Shown here: in pieces, positions 42,642 to 51,034 of the stretch
How positions within the stretch are numbered: the first letter of the stretch is position 1
How the letters are laid out: the number at the start of each line of letters is the position of its first letter
NCBI RefSeq assembly: GCF_001282685.1
Contig: NZ_LN875035.1
Location: 1,096,250-1,160,249, forward strand
Direction: 5' to 3'
Source: Niameybacter massiliensis
GTDB lineage: Bacteria > Bacillota > Clostridia > Lachnospirales > Cellulosilyticaceae
DNA: 64,000 nt
Program-made: the position numbers and the translations under genes
Notes under the pieces: generated by a model
Databases searched by the model: none
What the model saw: the letters and a program-made list of their open reading frames with translations, nothing else
Told to the model about the DNA's origin: nothing

Positions 42642-44303
42642 ATGCCATCTAAAGAGCTCAAACAAAAACGTATTGAACAACTTTTATCCATTGTAAAATT
42701 AGCATGTTTATTATTACCGACAGTTATTACTTTTCAAAATCTTACTTCTGTTAATTATTCGCAAAACTATTTACTTCCATTTGCAATATTAATCCCCGTA
42801 GTGCTAGGACTCATGTACTATATCTGGAGCTTCTCAACAAAACGTATTATAAATGAAGCTCATTCAAATAGCATTGCTTTTATTGAACATTTTGCATTGG
42901 GCATTTTCATTTTTTTAATCATCCTTCTCTCTGGAGGTGTTAGTAGCCCTAATAAATTTATGTTTATTTTCATTATCATTACCGCAACGATTCAACTCGG
43001 TCTAAAAGGTGGGCTCTATGTAGCAGGCATTTCATCTTTTGCAACTTTATGCATGGATTTATATATGGCAAAAAACCTGACTATAAATCCATATTTTGAA
43101 AACGATTTGACTTTAGCAGGTGTCTTTCTTTTAACGGCTTGGACTCTTGGTACCTATGTTGAAGGTGAACGTGAACATATTGAAATGCTTGAAAATATGG
43201 TAAATTATGATGGATTAACAAAGGTTTATAATCATCGTTTCTTTTTCGAGCAACTTCAAAAGGATTTCGATCATGCAAAATTAACAGATACACCTTTAAC
43301 TCTTCTTTTCTTAGATATTGACTACTTTAAATGTTATAACGACCTTAATGGTCATTTAGAAGGTGATCAAGTTCTTACCCAAATGGGAAATTTATTAAGT
43401 ACTACTGTCGCTTCTAGGGGAACTGTGGCACGATATGGTGGTGAAGAATTTGCCGTTTTACTTCCTAACTATGATCATAAGAAAGGTTCTAAAATTGCAG
43501 AGTTACTTCGTCAAACTGTAGAGCTTACACCTTTTAAAGGAGAAGAAAATCTCCCTAATAATGTACTGACTGTATCCGTAGGTATTGCAACTTATCCTAA
43601 TCAAGCAAAAGATAGTATCGAACTCATAAAGTGTGCAGATGATGCACTCTATCGTGCTAAATTCTTTGACAAGAATAGAGTTGAAACCTATAGTTCTATC
43701 TTAGATGAACTTGAAAAGAATATTGCAAAAGAAGACTTAGATATTTTGAATTCTATTAAAACATTAGTAAATATGATTAATATAAAAGATCGATATACTT
43801 ACGGGCATGTAGAACGCGTCGTAATGTATAGCCGCCGTCTTGGTAATGCTTTAAAGCTAAGTAAGGATGATCTACGTACACTAGTATGTGGCGCCTATAT
43901 GCATGATGTGGGTAAAATTGACATTGATGAATCTATTTTAATTAAAAAAATGCCACTTACCAATGATGAATGGCTCCAACTTAAACAACATCCTGTAAAA
44001 GGCGAAGAAACCATTCAATATGTTCATTGCCTACAAAGTGCTAGACCTCTTGTTCGCCATCATCATGAACGTTATGATGGTTGCGGCTACCCAGATGGCC
44101 TAAAAGGTGAAGAAATTCCATATCTTGCACGTATTTTAACTGTCGTTGATAGTTTTGATGCTATGACTTCCAACCGTGTCTATAACACTAAGAAATCTTA
44201 TGATGAAGCTATTATTGAGTTAGAACGCTGTAAAGGAGCACAATTTGATCCTGATATTACAGATTGCTTTATCTCACTGATTCGAAATACACCTAACTTC
44301 TAA
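42642..44303 (+). CDS. GGDEF and HD-GYP c-di-GMP enzyme
   Basis: A 553-residue membrane protein. About five membrane helices occupy 15-190, a GGDEF domain follows (LDIDYFKCYNDLNGHLEGDQ, ARYGGEEFAVL near 263) and an HD-GYP domain ends the protein (HDVGKID near 421, HHHERYDGCGYPDGLKGEEI near 480). Both active motifs are intact, so it could make and break c-di-GMP. It comes 63 bases after agrD, behind a weak hairpin, suggesting a link between quorum sensing and c-di-GMP. RBS AAGGAGA. Confidence 0.93.
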   Translation: MPSKELKQKRIEQLLSIVKLACLLLPTVITFQNLTSVNYSQNYLLPFAILIPVVLGLMYYIWSFSTKRIINEAHSNSIAFIEHFALGIFIFLIILLSGGVSSPNKFMFIFIIITATIQLGLKGGLYVAGISSFATLCMDLYMAKNLTINPYFENDLTLAGVFLLTAWTLGTYVEGEREHIEMLENMVNYDGLTKVYNHRFFFEQLQKDFDHAKLTDTPLTLLFLDIDYFKCYNDLNGHLEGDQVLTQMGNLLSTTVASRGTVARYGGEEFAVLLPNYDHKKGSKIAELLRQTVELTPFKGEENLPNNVLTVSVGIATYPNQAKDSIELIKCADDALYRAKFFDKNRVETYSSILDELEKNIAKEDLDILNSIKTLVNMINIKDRYTYGHVERVVMYSRRLGNALKLSKDDLRTLVCGAYMHDVGKIDIDESILIKKMPLTNDEWLQLKQHPVKGEETIQYVHCLQSARPLVRHHHERYDGCGYPDGLKGEEIPYLARILTVVDSFDAMTSNRVYNTKKSYDEAIIELERCKGAQFDPDITDCFISLIRNTPNF

Positions 44304-44313
44304 TATTATAAAT

Positions 44314-44369
44314 AAAAGTCATATAGGCTAGGAATACATATCATGTTATCCTAGCCTATATGACTTTTT
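44314..44369. terminator. bidirectional terminator
   Basis: A 20-bp stem (AAAAGTCATATAGGCTAGGA and complement) with A and T runs on the two sides, between the convergent GGDEF/HD-GYP and sulfatase genes. Confidence 0.88.
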
Positions 44370-44383
44370 ATATAATCAAAAAT

Positions 44384-45847
44384 TTATTCTTCTTCAATCC
44401 AACTTATAGTTGGCCAAACAGCTTTACCATTATTAGCTTGAGGACTTCCAGGTGTACTACGTCCTTCTTTGACATACTTCACTAATAGGTTCTTTAGTTC
44501 TTCTACAATCTTTGGATATTGACTATATATATTATGCTGTTCTCTAATATCTTCTTCTAAATCATAAAGTTGGAAACTGGCTAATGCTGCTTCTTCTTCT
44601 GATCCAGGCATAGGTGCACTCCATCCTCCAGAGCCTTTGCACATTTCTAGCTTATACTTTCCTTTACGAATAGATAGTGATCCGTCTATACTTTGATGAA
44701 CAATGGCTTCCCTTTCATAGGTAGCTCCACCCTTCCAAAGATCTAATTCACTTACACTATCTTCACCCATATGGTCTGGTAAATAAACCTCCAATATTTC
44801 TGCAACTGTTGCCATGAAATCTACTAAGCAAACTGGCTCTTTACAAATACTTCCGGCTTTAATTATACGTGGCCATTTAATAAGAAGTGGTATACGATGC
44901 CCCCCTTCATAAATATCTGCTTTGGTTCCCCTAAAGATATAACTTGGATTATGTCCTTTGGTTGCAAGTTCCCTATAATCTGCACTAGGTGAACATCCAT
45001 TATCAGAAGTATAAATAATTATTGTATCTTCTTCTATGCCGCATGCTTTAACCTTTTCTAATACCTTTCCTACCATCGCATCGCACATCATTACAAAATC
45101 GCCATACTCATTGGTTCCTGAAATACCTTGCCAGTCTTTAGTTGGTAAAATAGGTGTATGTGGCGCAGGTATCGGGAAATAAATAAAGAATGGTTCTTCC
45201 TTATGCTGTTCTATAGTTTCTAAAACTTTATCTGTTAACTCAGGCAATACTTGTTCATGCTTAAAGCCTGGTGCAGTTGGTCCTTCTCTCCAGAACATTT
45301 TCCCAGTATTACTTGTTATATGAGTAGGTAACTCAACAACACAGTTATTTTCAATATAAACATAAGGTGGCATATCTAACGAACCACTTATACCATAGTA
45401 ATATTGAAATCCAAAATCTATAGGACCATTTTTAATAGGTTGTGAATAATCTACATTTTCTACCACACCAAAGTTAGGTACATTCTTGAATTCACCGTGA
45501 CATGCCCAGTCCATACCTAAATGCCACTTGCCAATACATGCAGTGTAGTAACCTGCATCTGATAATACATTAGCTACTGTCTGTCTCCCATCTTCAATAA
45601 GATGTGGTGTATATCCACCTACTACACCTGACTTCAAGCGTGAGCGCCAGTTGTACCTGCCTGTCAAAATACCATATCGTGAAGGTGTGCAAACCGCTGA
45701 AGTAGAGTGTGCATCAATAAAATTCATTCCCTCTCTACCTATTTGATCAAAGTACTTTGTTTCAAATGGGCATTTTTCATTTAAATAGAAGATATCTCCA
45801 TATCCCATATCATCAGCTAAGATATAAATAATATTTGGCTTTCTCAT
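44384..45847 (-). CDS. cytoplasmic sulfatase
   Basis: A 487-residue type I sulfatase. The metal-binding IIYILADDMGYGD is at the N-terminus, and the modification motif C53-T-P-S-R followed by YGILTGRY lies at 53-65; Cys53 should become formylglycine. Other blocks are IGKWHLGMD, HTPILPTKDW and IYTSDNGCSPSADY. It begins with MRKPN and has no signal peptide, so it acts inside the cell on imported sulfated sugars. No sulfatase-maturing radical-SAM enzyme is in the window. The nearby GH20 enzyme could act on the same glycans. Confidence 0.92.
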   Translation of the reverse strand: MRKPNIIYILADDMGYGDIFYLNEKCPFETKYFDQIGREGMNFIDAHSTSAVCTPSRYGILTGRYNWRSRLKSGVVGGYTPHLIEDGRQTVANVLSDAGYYTACIGKWHLGMDWACHGEFKNVPNFGVVENVDYSQPIKNGPIDFGFQYYYGISGSLDMPPYVYIENNCVVELPTHITSNTGKMFWREGPTAPGFKHEQVLPELTDKVLETIEQHKEEPFFIYFPIPAPHTPILPTKDWQGISGTNEYGDFVMMCDAMVGKVLEKVKACGIEEDTIIIYTSDNGCSPSADYRELATKGHNPSYIFRGTKADIYEGGHRIPLLIKWPRIIKAGSICKEPVCLVDFMATVAEILEVYLPDHMGEDSVSELDLWKGGATYEREAIVHQSIDGSLSIRKGKYKLEMCKGSGGWSAPMPGSEEEAALASFQLYDLEEDIREQHNIYSQYPKIVEELKNLLVKYVKEGRSTPGSPQANNGKAVWPTISWIEEE

Positions 45848-46078
45848 TTTAATCCCCCAGATTATTTTTACTAAATTATATCATTTATTTTACCATATTT
45901 TATATTAATATACATAATTATTTATGACTTCGATTATGCTTTTTACTTTTACTTAAAATATACTTATACCATCACAGTAATAAAGTCATTGCTTGCATAC
46001 TTACGTTCTTAAATAGCTTAAGCTTTCTTAACTACTAAAATGATATACCTTGCATTCTATCTTAGAATACGTAAAAAA

Positions 46079-46112
46079 GTCCTGTAAGAATATTTTACTA
46101 TTCTTACAGGAC
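46079..46112 (-). terminator. terminator of the fructose operon
   Basis: A 14-bp perfect stem (GTCCTGTAAGAATA and complement) followed on the minus strand by a T run. It is separated from the stop codon by the 7-base repeat tract. Confidence 0.9.
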
Positions 46113-46117
46113 CTTTC

Positions 46118-46173
46118 CTTATTTCTTATTTCTTATTTCTTATTTCTTATTTCTTATTTCTTATTTCTTATTT
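46118..46173. repeat. eight exact copies of a 7-base repeat
   Basis: CTTATTT is repeated eight times without a mismatch (AAATAAG on the coding strand). The array covers the last codons and stop of fruA and the space before its terminator. Slippage would change both the length of the KNKK tail and the distance to the terminator. Confidence 0.95.
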
Positions 46174-48065
46174 TTATTATCTACTGGTTTCTTTAAGAAT
46201 CCTAAGATTAATGCACCAACAATAGCACCGATTGCAACTGCTGCTGCGTAACCAAGTGGATTACCAATTACAGGAAGTACAAAGATTCCACCATGTGGTG
46301 CCCTTAATGTACAACCAAATACCATTGTTAATGCACCAGCTATACCTGCACCAATGGCTGCTGAAGGAATTACACGAAGTGGATCTGCTGCTGCAAATGG
46401 GATAGCACCTTCTGTAATGAATGAAAGTCCCATAATATAATTTGTAAGACCTGCTTCTTTATCTTTTTTAGAAAATTTATTTCTAAAGATTGTTGATGCT
46501 AGAGCAATAGTAAGAGGTGGTACCATACCACCAGCCATAACAGCTGCCATAATTGCAAAATTACCTGATTCTAATGAAGCTACACCAAATACATAAGCTG
46601 CTTTATTGATTGGACCACCCATATCAATTGCCATCATTGCTGCTACAACAATTCCAAGTAATACTTGGCTTGTTGTACCCATACCATTTAAGAAGTTTGT
46701 GATTGCTGTATTTGCTGCTGCAACTGGTGGATTGACAACAAACATCATAATCGCACCAATAAGAAGTGTTCCAAATAAAGGATATAATAATGTTGGTTTA
46801 GTACCTTCTAATGATTGTGGTAAATAACTAAATACTTTAATTAAGCCTTTTACTAAGTAACCTGCTACGAAACCGGCTACTAATGCTCCTAAGAACCCAG
46901 CGCCACCAGCATTAGCTAAGAATCCACCTACAAAACCGATTGCAAGAGCCGGTCTTTCGCCAATACTCATTGCAATATATCCTGCAAGAACAGGAAGCAT
47001 GAATCCAAATGCCGCTTCTCCTACTGTTTTTAAGAAAGCTGCAAATGGTGTGTTTTTACCAAAGTTAGCTGGATTAATTGAATAATCATCAAATAAGAAA
47101 GCTAAGGCAATTAACAAACCTCCACCGATAACAAATGGAAGCATATGAGATACCCCATTCATAAGGTGTTTATAAATTTGACGTCCAATACTTTCTTTTT
47201 CACCTGTGCTAGTAGAAGCATCTTTTTCGCCTGTATGATGATATACTGGTGCATCACCACGTACTGCACGTTCAAGTAATTCATCTGCTTTATGAATACC
47301 ATCTGCTACTTTTGTAATAATGACCTTTTTACCTTCAAAACGTGCCATTTCAATTTTCTTATCTGCAGCTACGATAATACATGTTGCAGCAGCAATCTCT
47401 GCATCTGTTAATACATTTTTTGCACCTGTAGAACCATTTGTTTCTACTTTAAGTCCAATACCTTTATCATCTGCTTTGTTTTGTAAACTTTCTGCTGCCA
47501 TGTAAGTATGGGCAATACCTGTTGGACAAGCTGTAACCGCTAATACTTTGTAACCTTCTGATTTACTCGTAGCACTTGTTACTTCTTCTTTTTCTCCATC
47601 AGGGAACTTTTGTTTTTCTTTTTCATCAATGCAGGCTAATAGATCTTCTTTAGTCTTAGCATTTAATAAACTTTCAATAAAGGCTTCATCCATTAATATA
47701 GTTGAAAGTCTTGAAAGTACATCTAAATGTACATTTTCGCCACCTTCTGGTGCTGCAATCATAAAGAAGATCTTAGCTGGCTGTCCATCTAAACTCTCAT
47801 AATCTACACCTTCTACACTTCTTGTAACTACAAGACCTGGACGTTTAACTGCACTTGACTTTGCATGAGGAATGGCAATCCCATCACCAATACCCGTTGT
47901 ACTTTGTGCTTCTCTTGCTAAAATACCTTCTTTGTAACCTTCTCTATTATTTAGGTTACCAGCTTGATCCATTAAACCTACAAGCTTATCAATAGCCTCA
48001 GCTTTATTTGCTGCAGCAAATGTTAAATCCATACCTTCTTTGCGGATTAAATCAACAATTCTCAT
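46161..48065 (-). CDS. fruA: PTS fructose transporter, IIABC fusion
   Basis: A 634-residue fructose-specific PTS protein. The IIA domain (1-150) has IGDGIAIPHAKSSAVKRPG with the phosphorylated His. The IIB domain (about 170-275) has VTACPTGIAHTYMAAESLQ with the active Cys. The IIC domain (about 295-630) has about ten membrane segments, including MLPFVIGGGLLIALAF and IDMGGPINKAAYVFG. It imports fructose as fructose-1-phosphate. It is the last gene of the leftward fruR-fruK-fruA operon. The KNKK end is encoded by the first copies of a 7-base repeat. Confidence 0.95.
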   Translation of the reverse strand: MRIVDLIRKEGMDLTFAAANKAEAIDKLVGLMDQAGNLNNREGYKEGILAREAQSTTGIGDGIAIPHAKSSAVKRPGLVVTRSVEGVDYESLDGQPAKIFFMIAAPEGGENVHLDVLSRLSTILMDEAFIESLLNAKTKEDLLACIDEKEKQKFPDGEKEEVTSATSKSEGYKVLAVTACPTGIAHTYMAAESLQNKADDKGIGLKVETNGSTGAKNVLTDAEIAAATCIIVAADKKIEMARFEGKKVIITKVADGIHKADELLERAVRGDAPVYHHTGEKDASTSTGEKESIGRQIYKHLMNGVSHMLPFVIGGGLLIALAFLFDDYSINPANFGKNTPFAAFLKTVGEAAFGFMLPVLAGYIAMSIGERPALAIGFVGGFLANAGGAGFLGALVAGFVAGYLVKGLIKVFSYLPQSLEGTKPTLLYPLFGTLLIGAIMMFVVNPPVAAANTAITNFLNGMGTTSQVLLGIVVAAMMAIDMGGPINKAAYVFGVASLESGNFAIMAAVMAGGMVPPLTIALASTIFRNKFSKKDKEAGLTNYIMGLSFITEGAIPFAAADPLRVIPSAAIGAGIAGALTMVFGCTLRAPHGGIFVLPVIGNPLGYAAAVAIGAIVGALILGFLKKPVDNKNKK

Positions 48066-48138
48066 GTTGCCACTCCTTTAGTCTGTTTAATTTCCCCTCA
48101 ATGTTATAAAAAAATAGTTTATTGCCTCTTTTATCTCT

Positions 48139-49053
48139 TTATAGGCATTTAAGTAAAGCTTCTACCTCTTCTTTTGTTGCTAGATTATAAGAAAATGCTG
48201 ATGCACTCCCTGTTGCAATACCCATTTTGAAAGCTTCTTCATAACTTCTATGCTGAATATATCCTGCAATAAAGCCTGCTACCATAGAATCTCCAGCACC
48301 TACTGAATTTTTAACTTCACCTTTAAGACCTGTATGTTTAAGGACTTCACCTGTTTCACTTACTAAAACAGCACCATCACCTGCCATAGATACAAGCACA
48401 TTTCTTGCACCTTTTTCTTGAAGTTTTTTAGCATACTCTACAACTTCATCTTGAGTTGTAATTGTTACACCAAATAATTCACCTAGTTCATGATGATTTG
48501 GTTTAATAAGGAACGGACCACATTCTAATACATTCATTAATAAATCCTTTGTTGCATCCACTACCACATGGATATCACGTTCTTTGAAGTCTGTCATAAT
48601 ACGTTTATAGATATCACTTGGTACTGTTGATGGAATACTTCCTGCGAGTACTAAAATATCACCACTTTGTAATGTATCAATTTGACTATATAAAGCTTTA
48701 AGATGTGAATCTAAAATAGCTGGTCCATTACCATTAATCTCTGTTTCTTCATCACTCTTAAGCTTAACGTTAATACGTGATAGACCTTCTTCTAATTCGA
48801 TAAAATCACTTTTTACACCGTGTTCTTCTACAAGTCTGCCAATTTCATGACCTGTAAATCCTGCTACAAATCCAAGTGCCTTATTATCTACACCTAAATT
48901 CTTAAGTACAATGGAAACATTAATACCTTTTCCACCTGGAAACATCTTTTCTTGTGCTGTACGGTTTACTGCACCCACTTTAAACTGATCTACTTCAATT
49001 AAATAGTCGATTGATGGGTTAAGGGTCACTGTACTAATCATTAGTTTGTTCAT
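48139..49053 (-). CDS. fruK: 1-phosphofructokinase
   Basis: A 304-residue PfkB family kinase. STVTLNPSIDYLIEVDQFKV, the GGKGINVSIVLKNLG signature and the C-terminal catalytic motif KNSVGAGDSMVAGF (the Asp is the base) are intact. It phosphorylates fructose-1-phosphate to the 1,6-bisphosphate. The ATG at 49053 has GAGGTGG nine bases upstream, inside the end of fruR, and the two frames overlap by 20 bases. Confidence 0.95.
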   Translation of the reverse strand: MNKLMISTVTLNPSIDYLIEVDQFKVGAVNRTAQEKMFPGGKGINVSIVLKNLGVDNKALGFVAGFTGHEIGRLVEEHGVKSDFIELEEGLSRINVKLKSDEETEINGNGPAILDSHLKALYSQIDTLQSGDILVLAGSIPSTVPSDIYKRIMTDFKERDIHVVVDATKDLLMNVLECGPFLIKPNHHELGELFGVTITTQDEVVEYAKKLQEKGARNVLVSMAGDGAVLVSETGEVLKHTGLKGEVKNSVGAGDSMVAGFIAGYIQHRSYEEAFKMGIATGSASAFSYNLATKEEVEALLKCL

Positions 49054-49804
49054 GCTTATTGTCCACCTCTATAATTGTTGTTTGTTCATAAAACTGTGAA
49101 GGTACTTTGCCATTTGTAATAAAGTTTGCTTGCTCTAAGCTAGCAAAACGTACAAAACTAACTTCATCTACCTTGCTATTATCTGCTAAAACATAAGCCT
49201 CATTACATTTATTTAAAGCTTTTTGTTTGACCATTGCTTCTTCAATATCTGGTGTAGTAAAGCCTTGTTCAGCACTTACACCATTAGCCCCGAAAAAGCC
49301 TTTTGTAAATTGATACTTTTCAAGTTCTGCTACAGCACCTGCTCCTACTACAGCTTCAGTATTCATTTTAACGCTACCACCTAGAATAATAGTTTGAATA
49401 CCTTTTTGTAAAAGTTTTTGTACATGACCAATCCCATTGGTCACAATTACAAGGTCGTTTGCTTCAATGTAATCTATTAATGCCTCTATTGTTGTTCCAG
49501 CATCTAAATAAATGACATCCCCATCTTGAATAATGCTTGCTGCTTTCTTGGCAATCTGTTGTTTATCTTCCATATGCATTGCTTGCTTTGTAGACATTTT
49601 ATGTTCTATATGAGTGGCTATACCACTTTTAAGCATTGCTCCACCATGAATTTTTTGTAGATATCCTTTTTCGTCCAACGTTGCCAAATCTCTTCGAATT
49701 GTAGACTCTGAAGCATTATATAACTCCACTAGTTCAGCTACGCTCACCGTACCTTTTTGCTTCAAAATTTGTAAAATCAGTTGTTGTCTCTCTTCGATCA
49801 GCAT
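49034..49804 (-). CDS. fruR: DeoR-family fructose operon repressor
   Basis: A regulator of about 256 residues. The N-terminal winged helix is MLIEERQQLILQILKQKGTV, then LVELYNASESTIRRDLATLD and IHGGAML. The C-terminal sugar-binding domain has VIYLDAGTTIEALIDYIE and VTNGIGHVQKL. The ATG at 49804 is chosen because the helix-turn-helix begins there and AAGGAAG precedes it. Its likely effector is fructose-1-phosphate. The repeat array just upstream is the probable self-regulated operator. Confidence 0.93.
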   Translation of the reverse strand: MLIEERQQLILQILKQKGTVSVAELVELYNASESTIRRDLATLDEKGYLQKIHGGAMLKSGIATHIEHKMSTKQAMHMEDKQQIAKKAASIIQDGDVIYLDAGTTIEALIDYIEANDLVIVTNGIGHVQKLLQKGIQTIILGGSVKMNTEAVVGAGAVAELEKYQFTKGFFGANGVSAEQGFTTPDIEEAMVKQKALNKCNEAYVLADNSKVDEVSFVRFASLEQANFITNGKVPSQFYEQTTIIEVDNKHEQTND

Positions 49805-49829
49805 TTGTATCACTTCCTTATCTGTATTG

Positions 49830-49957
49830 TACAATCATTTTCAATCACTTTCAATCATAAATAATCATTTTTAACCATTAATTCCTCATTTTCATTCATT
49901 ATCATTCATTTATTATGATTATTTTCATTCATTTTCACTCATTTAAGTTCATTCATC
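49830..49957. promoter_or_regulatory. probable FruR operator array, 10-base phased repeats
   Basis: Read on the minus strand, the region carries GATTGAAAGTGATTGAAAAT close to the gene and a second block of GAATGA-type units spaced 10 bases apart further upstream. Repeats phased by one helical turn are known for DeoR-family repressors. The assignment to FruR rests on position. Confidence 0.6.
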
Positions 49958-50069
49958 TTATCTATTCTTACTAATATTATCATATTATTATTAGACATAA
50001 CTTCCTTTTTTATACTAAACCCTAACTTTTTTCATCAAATGATGCTTATTGAAATCTTCCATTTACAAT

Positions 50070-50098
50070 CAAAAAAGCCACCACATGATGTAGCAGCT
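50070..50098 (-). terminator. terminator of the AraC-family gene
   Basis: An 11-bp stem with G-U pairs (AGCTGCTACAT against ATGTGGTGGCT on the minus strand), followed directly by seven T residues. It starts at the stop codon. Confidence 0.75.
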
Positions 50099-50910
50099 TA
50101 TATATTTTCCTTGGAAGGTAAATTCCCCATATATTTTTTGTAAGTCTTACTAAAGTAGGATAAGTTAGGAATCCCACATTTTTCTGCACTTTCTTTCACA
50201 TTGTATTTACCTGAGCTTAGTAAGTTCCTTGCATAGTCACAACGTAAGAAGTTGATATATTCTACAACAGTCTGCCCTGTAATCTCTTTAAATACACGAC
50301 ACATGTAATACTTACTGAACCCTACATGCTTACAAATATCATCAATGGTCAATGCTTCAGAGAAATGATTTTTAATATAAATAATCGCTTTTTTAACATT
50401 CTCCATTTTATGATTCCAAGTTGTATCAGAAACTTGAAGTTGTCCTAAACTATAGTTCCTATAACACTCTGCAAGTAATAAAATAACTAAGCCCTGTACC
50501 ACTGACTTATAATGTTTCTTTTGTTTATCCATTTCGTCTATGATCTGCTCCATATAATGAACTAATCCATTATCTTTAATCAGATTTTGGAGAATTAAAT
50601 CTTCCACATCTACTTCAAAGCTTTCACAAAAACTTTTATCTGCGATCAAACAATAATATTCTAATTCCATTGAAGCTGTATATAAAAAGTGTAATTCATT
50701 TGAATTGACAACAAGCAAATCCCCACATCCTACTTCTACATGGTTTGCACCGCAAGTAGCTACACCATTGCCTTTTACAAAATATAAAATTTCAATATTC
50801 TCATGGTAATGCATGGTAAAGCCTTCACACTTATTCAGTGTATCATAGTGAAAGATGATAGGAAATTTGGGATCTTGATGATGATGGTGCTCATAGATGA
50901 TTTCATTCAT
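50098..50910 (-). CDS. AraC-family regulator with cupin domain
   Basis: A regulator of about 270 residues. The N-terminal cupin has YEHHHHQDPKFPIIFHYDTL and the ILYFVKGNG strand. The C-terminal AraC double helix-turn-helix is DDICKHVGFSKYYMCRVFKE, then NLLSSGKYNVKESAEKCGIP and NLSYFSKTYKKYMG. The start at 50910 is supported by AAGGGG seven bases before it. It is divergent from the GH20 gene 124 bases away and probably controls it in response to an amino-sugar ligand. Confidence 0.9.
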   Translation of the reverse strand: MNEIIYEHHHHQDPKFPIIFHYDTLNKCEGFTMHYHENIEILYFVKGNGVATCGANHVEVGCGDLLVVNSNELHFLYTASMELEYYCLIADKSFCESFEVDVEDLILQNLIKDNGLVHYMEQIIDEMDKQKKHYKSVVQGLVILLLAECYRNYSLGQLQVSDTTWNHKMENVKKAIIYIKNHFSEALTIDDICKHVGFSKYYMCRVFKEITGQTVVEYINFLRCDYARNLLSSGKYNVKESAEKCGIPNLSYFSKTYKKYMGNLPSKENI

Positions 50911-51034
50911 AGTCATTCCCCTTAAAGCAATATTGTGTTAATTCCTAGCAAAATAGACTCTTTATAATCTATCTTATAACTATATAATGAAACTAGCAAC
51001 ACATTCTAATTAAATCATTTTTTAGGAGAACATC

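Noticed and set aside
46118-46173. CRISPR-like repeat
   Set aside because: The units are 7 bases, contiguous and without spacers; this is a slippage tract.
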